The notes beneath the pieces were generated by a model. The model searched no databases. It worked only from the letters and a program-made list of their open reading frames with translations, and was not told the origin of the DNA. This document shows, piece by piece, positions 1-6,063 of a stretch of 8,981 nucleotides of DNA (within the stretch, counting starts at the first letter, position 1; the number at the start of each line of letters is the position of its first letter). The stretch covers positions 1 to 8,981 of the forward strand of contig DHWS01000070.1 in NCBI GenBank assembly GCA_002413305.1, written 5' to 3'. A program made the position numbers and the translations under genes. Origin of the DNA: Actinobacteria bacterium UBA5176 (GTDB lineage: Bacteria > Actinomycetota > UBA4738).

Positions 1-713
1 TCCATCTCGCCGTCGCCCAGGAACGCCCACACGCGCTGGTGCGACGTGTCCTTGATCCCCCGGTCGTGGAGGTACCGGTCGAACCGGGCCTGGTAGATCG
101 CGTTGAGGGGGGACAGGCCCATCGACACGCTGGGGTACTCCCAGAACTCCGGCATCAGGCGGGGGTGCGGGTAGCTGGAGAGACCGGGGAACAGGGCCTC
201 CTGCCGGAACCGGTCGAGCTTGTCCTTCTCGAACCGGCCTTCGAGGTAGGCCCGGGCGTACATGCCTGGGGCGGCGTGCCCCTGGAAGTAGACGTGGTCG
301 CCGCCGCCGGGTGCGTTCTTGCCGCGGAAGAAATGGTTGAAGCCCACCTCGTACAGCGACGCAGCCGACGCATACGTTGAGATGTGGCCGCCGATCCCAT
401 CGTGGTGCTTGTTCGCCCGGCTGACCATGACGGCCGCGTTCCACCTGATCAGGCGGCGGATGCGACGTTCGATGTCCTCGTCGCCGGGGAAGTATGGCTC
501 CTCCTCGGGCGGGATCGTGTTGATGTAGTGGCTGTTCACCATGGAGGGGACGTTCAGCCGGCGGAACCGGGCCTGGAACAGCAGGCGGCGGATCAGGAAC
601 TCGGCCCGAGCCGGATTGGTGTCGATGAGGTCGTCGAGGGCCGCCAGCCACTCGCTGGTCTCCTCGGGATCGATATCGGGAAGCTGATCCTTGAAAGCGT
701 CGAACGCTCGCAC
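1..713 (-). CDS. aceE: Pyruvate dehydrogenase E1 component, homodimeric type (partial, N-terminal 237 residues)
   Basis: AceE decarboxylates pyruvate with thiamine diphosphate and passes the acetyl group to the lipoyl arm of E2 in the cytosolic pyruvate dehydrogenase complex. The frame is open from a GTG at 713 to the window edge, so the rest of the roughly 900-residue protein lies outside. Visible hallmarks are KHHDGIGGH (His110), YFQGH (His146), [12 protein letters not shown] and FLGDGEM at residues 231-237, the start of the ThDP/Mg site (Asp234). From memory these equal His106, His142 and Asp230 of E. coli AceE, a constant shift of four that means a collinear N-terminus. GTG is chosen because GAGGAGGAG lies 7 bases upstream (721-729) and the protein opens [20 protein letters not shown]. 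It is the last visible gene of the lpdA-E2-lipB-aceE run, 119 bases after lipB. Identity is very sure. Confidence 0.95.
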   Translation of the reverse strand, partial: MRAFDAFKDQLPDIDPEETSEWLAALDDLIDTNPARAEFLIRRLLFQARFRRLNVPSMVNSHYINTIPPEEEPYFPGDEDIERRIRRLIRWNAAVMVSRANKHHDGIGGHISTYASAASLYEVGFNHFFRGKNAPGGGDHVYFQGHAAPGMYARAYLEGRFEKDKLDRFRQEALFPGLSSYPHPRLMPEFWEYPSVSMGLSPLNAIYQARFDRYLHDRGIKDTSHQRVWAFLGDGEM

Positions 714-720
714 CGCTACG

Positions 721-729
721 CTCCTCCTC
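721..729 (-). promoter_or_regulatory. Ribosome binding site of aceE
   Basis: On the minus strand the bases read GAGGAGGAG, a strong Shine-Dalgarno sequence with 7 bases to the GTG at 713. It fixes the GTG as the aceE start. It directly abuts the base of the hairpin at 730-746. Confidence 0.8.
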
Positions 730-746
730 GTGCCCCCAGCGGGCAC
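730..746 (-). promoter_or_regulatory. Hairpin directly upstream of the aceE ribosome binding site
   Basis: The minus strand reads GTGCCC-GCTGG-GGGCAC, a perfect 6-bp GC-rich stem with a 5-base loop, ending where the GAGGAGGAG sequence starts. It has no T tract after it, so it is not an ordinary intrinsic terminator. A role in translation, RNA processing or as a protein site is inference only. Confidence 0.45.
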
Positions 747-748
747 TT

Positions 749-762
749 CCTACAAGAGTAGG
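749..762 (-). promoter_or_regulatory. Second small hairpin in the lipB-aceE gap
   Basis: The minus strand reads CCTAC-TCTT-GTAGG, a perfect 5-bp stem with a 4-base loop, two bases upstream of the 730-746 hairpin. The two form a tandem pair in the leader of aceE. The stem is short and could be chance, and no promoter could be placed with confidence in the rest of the gap (763-832). Confidence 0.35.
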
Positions 763-832
763 CCTCCCGGCGGGCCAGGTGCGTGAAGGAGGGTGTGAAC
801 GCGTGGGGGCGTGTCTGTTGTGCCTGCCGCCG

Positions 833-1516
833 TCACCGGCCCGGCATCACGTCCAGGTCGAACACCGATCCGAAATGGCGAACTACCATGGGGGCCATCT
901 CTTCGACCGTCACCTCGCGGCCGGCGAGCCGGCTGAGCGTGGTGACCCGGTGGTCGGACAGCCCGCACGGAACGATGGCGTCGTACCAGCCGAGGTCCGT
1001 GGTGCAGTTCAGGGCGAACCCGTGCAGCGTGACCCGGGCCCGCATGACCCGGACCCCGATCGCGCAGACTTTCGCGTCACCCGCCCACACCCCCGCGTTG
1101 ACCGGGTTGCGCTCGAGCCCATAGATCCCCGCGTCCGCGCAGGCCCGGATCACCACCTCCTCCAGCCGCCGCACGTGTTCGAGCACGTCCGGCTTCACGC
1201 CCAGGTCCACGATCGGATAGCCGACCAGCTGTCCCGGGCCGTGGAAGGTGACGCTGCCCCCTCGGTCGACGAAGTGCAGTTCCGCCCCTGCCGCCTCCAT
1301 CTGAGCTTGCGCCCATCTGAGGTGCTCGGGCTTCCACCGTTTCCCGCAGGTGTACACGGGCTTATGCTCGAGCAGGATCAGTGTGTCGGGGATCTCCCCC
1401 CGGAGCCGCTGCTCGGCCAGTTCGTGCATCCAGAAGAAGGCCTCGCCGTACGGAACGAGGCCGGCAGGCCGAAGGACCGAGGCGGCCCTCGCTTGCGGCT
1501 CCGCGAGGGTCTTCAC
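833..1516 (-). CDS. lipB: Lipoyl(octanoyl) transferase LipB
   Basis: LipB moves the octanoyl group from octanoyl-ACP to the target lysine of lipoyl domains (E2 proteins, GcvH), the first step of de novo lipoate assembly; LipA then inserts sulfur. The 227-residue product is normal length for the family. It shows the signature RGGSVTFHGPGQLVGYP at residues 85-101, the probable catalytic Lys149 in AKVCAIG, and the probable catalytic Cys184 in PCGLSDHRVT, so the Cys/Lys pair appears intact. The start is a GTG at 1516 whose last three bases form the TGA of the E2 gene (GTGA, 4-base overlap). There is no strong Shine-Dalgarno, which suggests translation by coupling to E2. The frame stays open far upstream inside the E2 gene, but that part is not LipB-like. 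No lipA is seen in the window. Confidence 0.95.
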   Translation of the reverse strand: MKTLAEPQARAASVLRPAGLVPYGEAFFWMHELAEQRLRGEIPDTLILLEHKPVYTCGKRWKPEHLRWAQAQMEAAGAELHFVDRGGSVTFHGPGQLVGYPIVDLGVKPDVLEHVRRLEEVVIRACADAGIYGLERNPVNAGVWAGDAKVCAIGVRVMRARVTLHGFALNCTTDLGWYDAIVPCGLSDHRVTTLSRLAGREVTVEEMAPMVVRHFGSVFDLDVMPGR

Positions 1517-2967
1517 GCCTGCCGCGCCGCCAGTCCCACCTCGGGCCCGAAGTCCCACGTCTCCAGGTTCTCCTTCAGCCGGGCCAGGAACTTGGCCGCC
1601 GTCGCCCCGTCGATGATCCGGTGGTCCCACGACATCGAGAGGTACACCATGTGGCGGATGGCGATGGCGTCGTCGATCACCACGGGCCGCGGCTCCACCG
1701 CGTCGAAGGCCAGGATCGCGCACTGCGGCGGATTGATGACCGGCACGCTCATGATCGAACCGAACGGCCCGGGGTTGGTGATCGTGAACGTGCCGCCGTG
1801 CACGTCGTCGGGGTTCAGCTTCTTGGCCCGGGCCCGGGTGGCGACGTCGTTGACGGCCCGGGCCAGCCCGATGATGTTCATGGTGTCCGCGTCCTTCACC
1901 ACCGGCACGATCAATCCCTCGTCCAGGGCGACGGCGATCCCCAGGTTGACGTAGCGCTTCAGGATCAGCTGGTCCTCGCGGATCTCGCCGTTGACGTCCG
2001 GGAAGGCCACCAACGCCTCGCACACCGCGCGCGCCACGAACGGCATGTACGTGAGCGAGATGCCTTCGCGCTCCTTGAACGCGTCCTTGGCGGCGGTCCG
2101 GACCCGCACCACGTTCTCCATATTGACCTCGACGAGGTTCCACGCCCGGGCGGTGGTCTGGATCGACGCCACCATGTTGCGGGCGATCGCCTGGCGCATG
2201 CGGGTGAGCGGGATGGCCTCCTCACGGGCCGATACCTGCGGGGCCGGTGCAGGGGCGGGCTGCGGCTGGGGGGGCCGGGGCATCGGCTGCGGCTGCGGTT
2301 CGGGCTGAGGAAGGGGCTCCGGTTCGGGCTGCGGCTGCCGGGCCGCGCCGCCGCCCTCGATGAACGCCTGGATGTCGCGCTTGGTGACCCGACCGCCGGT
2401 CCCGGTGCCTTCGACCTGGCTGAGGTCGATCCGGTTCTCCTCCGCCAGGCGTCGAACCAGCGGCGAGAGGATCTGGCTGCGCGAGCCTCGCTCCCCGATC
2501 TCCACCGCCGGGACGGCGAGGGCGCGTGCCTCCGAGGCCTCCCCGGACGCGGCCTCGGGCTGCGGTGCCGGCGCCGGCGGTTCGGGCTGCCTCGCCGGGG
2601 CGGGCGGCTCTTCGGGTTGTGCGTCGGTCTGTTCGGCGGCCGGTTCCTGGGCCGTCGCCTTGTCTGCTGCGGCCGGCTCTTCCGGTTCCTCCCTCTTCGG
2701 CTGAGGCTGCGAGGCGACCTGGCCGTTGCCGCCGGTATCGATCATCGCCAGCTCGGTCCCGACCTGGACGGTCTCGCCTTCCTGGACCTTGATCTCGACG
2801 ATCGTCCCTTCGACCGGCGAGGGCACCTCGGTGTCGACCTTGTCCGTGGAGATCTCGAAGAGCGGCTCGTCGCGTCCGATGGATTCGCCCTCCTTCTTCA
2901 GCCACTTCGTGATCGTGCCCTCGACGACGGTCTCACCGAGCTGCGGCATGGTTATGGGAGTGGCCAC
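1513..2967 (-). CDS. aceF: Dihydrolipoamide acyltransferase (E2) of the pyruvate / 2-oxo acid dehydrogenase complex
   Basis: E2 accepts the acyl group from E1 on a swinging lipoyl arm and transfers it to CoA. The 484-residue protein holds, in order, one lipoyl domain (residues 3-77, lipoyl Lys43 in STDKVDTEVPS), an Ala/Pro/Glu-rich linker (about 84-157), a peripheral subunit-binding domain (about 163-203, ILSPLVRRLAEEN and GTGTGGRVTKRDI), a Pro/Gln linker (211-244), and the catalytic domain (about 248-473) with SMSWDHRIIDG carrying His449 and Asp453. The GTG start has GAGGAGGG 7 bases upstream. It sits 105 bases after lpdA and overlaps lipB by 4 bases. Acetyl specificity is inferred from aceE in the same run; actinobacterial relatives are often named sucB or dlaT, and a branched-chain role cannot be excluded. 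One lipoyl domain is fewer than in several known actinobacterial E2 proteins. Confidence 0.94.
   Translation of the reverse strand: MATPITMPQLGETVVEGTITKWLKKEGESIGRDEPLFEISTDKVDTEVPSPVEGTIVEIKVQEGETVQVGTELAMIDTGGNGQVASQPQPKREEPEEPAAADKATAQEPAAEQTDAQPEEPPAPARQPEPPAPAPQPEAASGEASEARALAVPAVEIGERGSRSQILSPLVRRLAEENRIDLSQVEGTGTGGRVTKRDIQAFIEGGGAARQPQPEPEPLPQPEPQPQPMPRPPQPQPAPAPAPQVSAREEAIPLTRMRQAIARNMVASIQTTARAWNLVEVNMENVVRVRTAAKDAFKEREGISLTYMPFVARAVCEALVAFPDVNGEIREDQLILKRYVNLGIAVALDEGLIVPVVKDADTMNIIGLARAVNDVATRARAKKLNPDDVHGGTFTITNPGPFGSIMSVPVINPPQCAILAFDAVEPRPVVIDDAIAIRHMVYLSMSWDHRIIDGATAAKFLARLKENLETWDFGPEVGLAARQA
2236..2337 (-). repeat. Low-complexity Pro/Gln linker repeat inside the E2 gene
   Basis: This in-frame stretch encodes E2 residues 211-244, an alternation of Gln-Pro, Glu-Pro and Ala-Pro between the subunit-binding and catalytic domains. 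The DNA is an imperfect repetition of short CAGCCG/GAACCG-type units. Such linkers are flexible and extended in E2 proteins, and the repeat could vary in length between strains. Confidence 0.7.
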
Positions 2968-2974
2968 CGGCGTT

Positions 2975-2982
2975 CCCTCCTC
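2975..2982 (-). promoter_or_regulatory. Ribosome binding site of the E2 gene
   Basis: The minus strand reads GAGGAGGG with 7 bases to the GTG at 2967, which settles that non-ATG start. The rest of the 105-base lpdA-E2 gap (2968-3072) shows no convincing promoter or terminator. Confidence 0.75.
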
Positions 2983-3072
2983 GAAATATGGTCAAGCGCC
3001 TTTACCGTCGGGGGCCCGTCCCTGCACCCCTTCGACGATACCTTCCCGTGGAATTTACGCGTCCCCGGCTCC

Positions 3073-4458
3073 TCACATCGTATGCAGCGGCGTGCCGGCA
3101 AGGGCGAGCATGCTCTCGCCGAGAGCTTCCGAGAGGGTGGGGTGGGGGGCGATGATCGCCGCGACGTCCTGCGGTGTGGCCTCCCAGTTGTACATGAGGC
3201 TGGCCGCCTCGATCAGCTCGGTCACGTGCGGGCCGATCATGTGGACCCCCAGGATCGTCCCCCCGTCGGAGTCGGTCACCGTCTTCACGATGCCGCCCTC
3301 GCCGACGATATTCGCCTTGGCCAGCACCTGGAAGTTGAACGTGTACGTGGTGACCGCGTAGCCGCGCTCCTTCGCCTGTGCTTCGGTGAGGCCGACGCTC
3401 GAGATCTCCGGCGAACTGAACGTGACGCGGGGGATGCCCGCGTAGTCGATCTCCGGGACCGAGTGTCCTGCAACTCGTTCGGCCACCGTCATGCCTTCCA
3501 GGAAGGACGAATGGGCGAGCTGGAGCGGGGTGGCCGCGACGTCGCCGATCGCCCACACGTGGGGCACCGAGGTCTGCAGGGTGCCGTCGACCTTGACGTA
3601 GCCGCGGTCGAGCTCGACCCCGGCCTCCTCGTAGCCCAGGCCCTGCGAGTTCGGGCCGCGTCCCACCGCGACCAGGCAGATCTCGGCCTCGACGGTGGTC
3701 TCGTCGGCTCCTTCGGCACTGTACGTCACAGCGACCCGTTCCCCGTGGTCTTCGACCTTGGACACCATCACACCGGGGAAGGCCTTGATGCCCTTCTTCC
3801 TGAACGCTCGGGCGGCTTCCTTCGAGATGTCTTCGTCCTCCAGCGGGACGATGCGGGGGAGCGCTTCGAGCACGGTCACGTCGGCTCCGAAGGAGCGGTA
3901 GACGGTGGCGAACTCCAATCCGATGGCGCCGGCCCCGATGACCACCACAGAGGCCGGGAGCTGTTCCCGGAACAGTGCCTGGTCGCTGGTGATGACGCGG
4001 TCGGTGACCTCGACACCTTTCAGCAGCCGGGGGAACGAACCGGTCGCCAGGACGACGTCGGTGGCGGTGAGCGTGGTGCCGTCCACGTCGACACCCGGCC
4101 CGGGAACCAGCCGGCCGGTCCCCCGGATGACCTCGATCTTGCGAGCCTTGATCAGACCGGTCAGGCCGCTGACCTTCTTGTCGACGATGTGACGTTCGTT
4201 CTCCAGGACCTTCGCCCAGTCGACCTCGCCGGATGCATTGATGCCCCACTCCGACGCGCGGTTGACATGGTCCATCACACTGGCAGACTCGAGGAGTGCC
4301 TTCGACGGGACGCAGCCTCGCTGGAGGCACGTCCCGCCGAGGCGTTCGTCCTTCTCGACCAGGGCGACCTTCTTGCCGAGCTCGGCCGCGCGGATGGCGG
4401 CGGCGTACCCGCCGGTCCCGCTGCCCAGGACGATCACATCGTAGTTGGCGTCCGCCAT
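3073..4458 (-). CDS. lpdA: Dihydrolipoamide dehydrogenase (E3 / L protein)
   Basis: Lpd is the FAD disulfide oxidoreductase that reoxidises dihydrolipoamide with NAD+. One copy usually serves the 2-oxo acid dehydrogenase complexes and the glycine cleavage system. The 461-residue product is of normal length. It shows the FAD-binding GSGTGG at 12-17, the redox disulfide in GGTCLQRGCVPSK (Cys44, Cys49), a second dinucleotide site GAGAIG at 175-180, a second FAD motif WAIGDVA at 302-308, and the C-terminal catalytic HPTLSE (His439, Glu444). All active-site elements are intact. ATG at 4458 is chosen because AAAGGA lies 7 bases upstream and MADANYDVIVLGSG gives the normal short N-terminus. It is the first gene of the minus-strand lipoate operon and diverges from gcvT, with which it probably shares the L-protein role. 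Confidence 0.96.
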   Translation of the reverse strand: MADANYDVIVLGSGTGGYAAAIRAAELGKKVALVEKDERLGGTCLQRGCVPSKALLESASVMDHVNRASEWGINASGEVDWAKVLENERHIVDKKVSGLTGLIKARKIEVIRGTGRLVPGPGVDVDGTTLTATDVVLATGSFPRLLKGVEVTDRVITSDQALFREQLPASVVVIGAGAIGLEFATVYRSFGADVTVLEALPRIVPLEDEDISKEAARAFRKKGIKAFPGVMVSKVEDHGERVAVTYSAEGADETTVEAEICLVAVGRGPNSQGLGYEEAGVELDRGYVKVDGTLQTSVPHVWAIGDVAATPLQLAHSSFLEGMTVAERVAGHSVPEIDYAGIPRVTFSSPEISSVGLTEAQAKERGYAVTTYTFNFQVLAKANIVGEGGIVKTVTDSDGGTILGVHMIGPHVTELIEAASLMYNWEATPQDVAAIIAPHPTLSEALGESMLALAGTPLHTM

Positions 4459-4544
4459 GCATCGGTCCTTTCTGCGTGATGGGCCACGCACCGGCCCGTT
4501 GGTCATACTACGGCGGAACCCACGACCCGATGAGCGAGGCGACG
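4459..4544. promoter_or_regulatory. Divergent lpdA / gcvT intergenic region, presumed two-way promoter
   Basis: About 86 bases separate the starts of two divergent genes, so promoters for both must lie here or within the gene ends. CATACT at 4504-4509 (plus) and its overlapping complement TAGTAT at 4510-4505 (minus) each match the -10 consensus at four of six bases, but neither has a recognisable -35 at normal spacing. The region's role is inferred from layout; the exact elements are weak. Confidence 0.35.
4466..4471 (-). promoter_or_regulatory. Ribosome binding site of lpdA
   Basis: The minus strand reads AAAGGA with 7 bases to the ATG at 4458. It favours this start over an in-frame upstream start near 4506, which would add 16 residues unlike any Lpd and run into the gcvT upstream region. 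Confidence 0.7.
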
Positions 4545-5654
4545 ATGAGCGACGAAGCAGACCTGAAGCACTCGCCCCTGGAGGACGAACACCGTGCCCT
4601 GGGAGCCCATCTGGGGCCGTTCGCCGGCTGGCTGATGCCGATCGAGTACGCCGGCACGCTTGCCGAACACCGCGCCGTCCGGGAGGCGGTCGGGATGTTC
4701 GACCTGACGCACCTGGGCAAGATCATGGTGGACGGGCCGGGGGCCATGAACGCGTTGCAGCGCTCGATGCCGAACGACGTGTCGAAGGTCGCGCTCGGCG
4801 GCGCGCAGTACAACATGGTGCTGAACGAGCGGGGTGGCATCGTCGACGACCTCATCAACTACCGGCTGGACGAGCACCGGTGGCTGTGCGTGCCGAACGC
4901 GGCGAACGTCCACAAGGTGCACGCCGCCGTACTGGCTCAGGCCGGTCCCGACACCGACGTGGTGCTCCGGGAGGACCTCTGCCTGATCGCGCCGCAGGGT
5001 CCCCGGTCGTTCGACCTGGTCGGCTCGCTGTTCCCGGACGCGGTCGGGCTCGAGTACATGCACGGGATGGAGTCGTCCTACCGGGGCGAGGACATGGTCG
5101 TGTCGCGGTCCGGCTACACCGGCGAGAAGGGGTTCGAACTGTTCGTGCCGGATCGGCTAGCGGCCGGCCTGTGGCGCGAGCTGCTCTCGGCGGGGCGGGC
5201 CGATGGCTTGGAGGCCTGTGGGCTCGGGGCGCGCGACACCCTTCGACTGGAGATGGGGTACCCGCTGCACGGCAACGACATCTGGGACGAGAAGACGCCG
5301 CTGGAAGCCGGGCTGGGGTGGGCGGTGGCGCTGGAGAAGGACATGGACTTCGTCGGACGGGACGCGCTCCTGCGGCAGAAGACCGAGGGCGTCCCGTCGC
5401 GATTGTGGGGGCTCAGGTGCGTGGAGCAGGGCCGGATCCCCCGGCCGCATGCCCCGATGTTGGCGGCGGACGAGCCGGTGGGGGAGACGACCAGTGGGAC
5501 GTTCTCCCCGACGCTCAAGATCGGGATCGCGATGGGCTACGTCTCGCCGCGCGACCGGATCCGGGCCGGCGACCGCGTCGAGATCGAGGTGCGCGGCAAG
5601 CGGGTCGCGGCCGAAGCGGTCCGTCCACCGTTCGTCGCTTCGAGCCCGAAGTAG
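4545..5654 (+). CDS. gcvT: Aminomethyltransferase, glycine cleavage system T protein
   Basis: The T protein takes the aminomethyl group from the lipoyl arm of GcvH, releases ammonia and forms 5,10-methylene-tetrahydrofolate. The 369-residue product is about the usual length (about 364 in E. coli). It shows YNMVLNERGGIVDDLINYRL at 89-108 with the likely folate-contacting Asp101, SGYTGEKGFELF at 189-200, GLGARDTLRLEMGYPLHGND at 226-245, TPLEAGLGWAV at 251-261, and TSGTFSPTLKIGIAMGYV at 316-333, as in true GcvT rather than the YgfZ-type relatives. ATG at 4545 is preferred because GCGAGG lies 5 bases upstream; an in-frame ATG at 4530 adds five residues and has a poorer site. It is alone on the plus strand, divergent from lpdA, whose product is the L protein of the same system. 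gcvP and gcvH are not in the window. Confidence 0.93.
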   Translation: MSDEADLKHSPLEDEHRALGAHLGPFAGWLMPIEYAGTLAEHRAVREAVGMFDLTHLGKIMVDGPGAMNALQRSMPNDVSKVALGGAQYNMVLNERGGIVDDLINYRLDEHRWLCVPNAANVHKVHAAVLAQAGPDTDVVLREDLCLIAPQGPRSFDLVGSLFPDAVGLEYMHGMESSYRGEDMVVSRSGYTGEKGFELFVPDRLAAGLWRELLSAGRADGLEACGLGARDTLRLEMGYPLHGNDIWDEKTPLEAGLGWAVALEKDMDFVGRDALLRQKTEGVPSRLWGLRCVEQGRIPRPHAPMLAADEPVGETTSGTFSPTLKIGIAMGYVSPRDRIRAGDRVEIEVRGKRVAAEAVRPPFVASSPK

Positions 5655-5677
5655 GAGCTACCCGCGACCGGTGCGGG
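5651..5677. terminator. Weak hairpins at the gcvT / 5658-6056 gene convergence
   Basis: A perfect 5-bp stem CCCGC-GACCGGT-GCGGG lies at 5661-5677, just past the gcvT stop and inside the end of the opposing gene. Next to it, GTAG-GAG-CTAC (5651-5661) holds both TAG stops in a small inverted repeat. Neither is followed by a T tract, so intrinsic termination is doubtful. This is nonetheless the only place where the two convergent transcripts could be stopped between the genes. Confidence 0.2.
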
Positions 5678-6056
5678 CTTCATCGATCGCTTCGACCCAA
5701 CCGGCGATCTCCTCGCCGTAGACGATGTTCGAGGTCGTGAGGTACTGCGCGCCATGCGTGCGCGGATTGCCGAGCGGTGAGGAGTAGATGTCCGGCGGCT
5801 TCGAGAAGTAGAAGAGGATCACCGGGGGGAGACCTTCGACCTTCACCCGGAGCTCCAGCACCGGGCTCCCGAGGGCGTGCCCCGCGCTCTTGACCTCGTC
5901 CAGCGGGAAGACCGTCTCGCCGAGGAGGTCCGGCTTCGCCCCGCGGATCTCCGGCCGGAAGATGAGACGCCTGTCCTCCAGGATCAGCTCGCCGCGGACG
6001 CCCTGCAAACCGGTCTGCTTGTGCACCATCCAGACGGTCGTGGGATCGCGTGCCAT
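5658..6056 (-). CDS. Conserved-looking small protein of unknown function, possible PH/GRAM-like fold
   Basis: I do not recognise this 132-residue protein. It is soluble, with no signal peptide, membrane segment or Cys residues. Residues about 8-83 look like alternating beta strands: VWMVHKQTG, GELILEDRRLIFRPE, TVFPLDEVKSAGH, PVLELRVKVEG, VILFYFS. The pattern, a strand pair ending in a RLIFRP-type turn followed by FPLDEV, resembles GRAM/bacterial-PH domains, which read a lipid or protein surface. A C-terminal helix (about 113-127, YGEEIAGWVEAIDEA) fits the capping helix of such folds. It starts 7 bases after the M20 peptidase stop, so it is the last gene of that operon, and its TAG is 3 bases from the convergent gcvT stop. 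The ATG at 6056 has no clear Shine-Dalgarno, so coupling to the upstream gene is likely. That it is a real gene is fairly sure; the fold is inference. Confidence 0.75.
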   Translation of the reverse strand: MARDPTTVWMVHKQTGLQGVRGELILEDRRLIFRPEIRGAKPDLLGETVFPLDEVKSAGHALGSPVLELRVKVEGLPPVILFYFSKPPDIYSSPLGNPRTHGAQYLTTSNIVYGEEIAGWVEAIDEARTGRG

Positions 6057-6063
6057 TCGCCGC

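Noticed and set aside
761..777. GGCCTCCCGGCGGGCC as a possible lipB terminator
   Set aside because: The stem needs a bulge, is short, and has no T tract on either strand; GC-rich chance pairing explains it.
1517..2143. An upstream extension of the lipB frame inside the E2 gene, giving a 436-residue product
   Set aside because: The added part is low-complexity and lies within the E2 catalytic domain. The GTG at 1516 gives a normal-length LipB.
3002..4462. A second long minus-strand frame overlapping lpdA
   Set aside because: It is a shifted frame of lpdA with an Arg/Gly/His-rich product. The lpdA frame has every catalytic motif and a good ribosome site.
1381..4479. A 1032-codon open frame on the plus strand opposite the E2 and lpdA genes
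   Set aside because: The product is Arg/Gly/Asp/Leu-rich with no domain, and it spans two full conserved genes on the other strand. High GC at third codon positions removes stops from this antisense frame.
4459..4506. A longer lpdA with 16 extra N-terminal residues
   Set aside because: The added residues are not Lpd-like, and AAAGGA 7 bases before ATG 4458 marks the real start.
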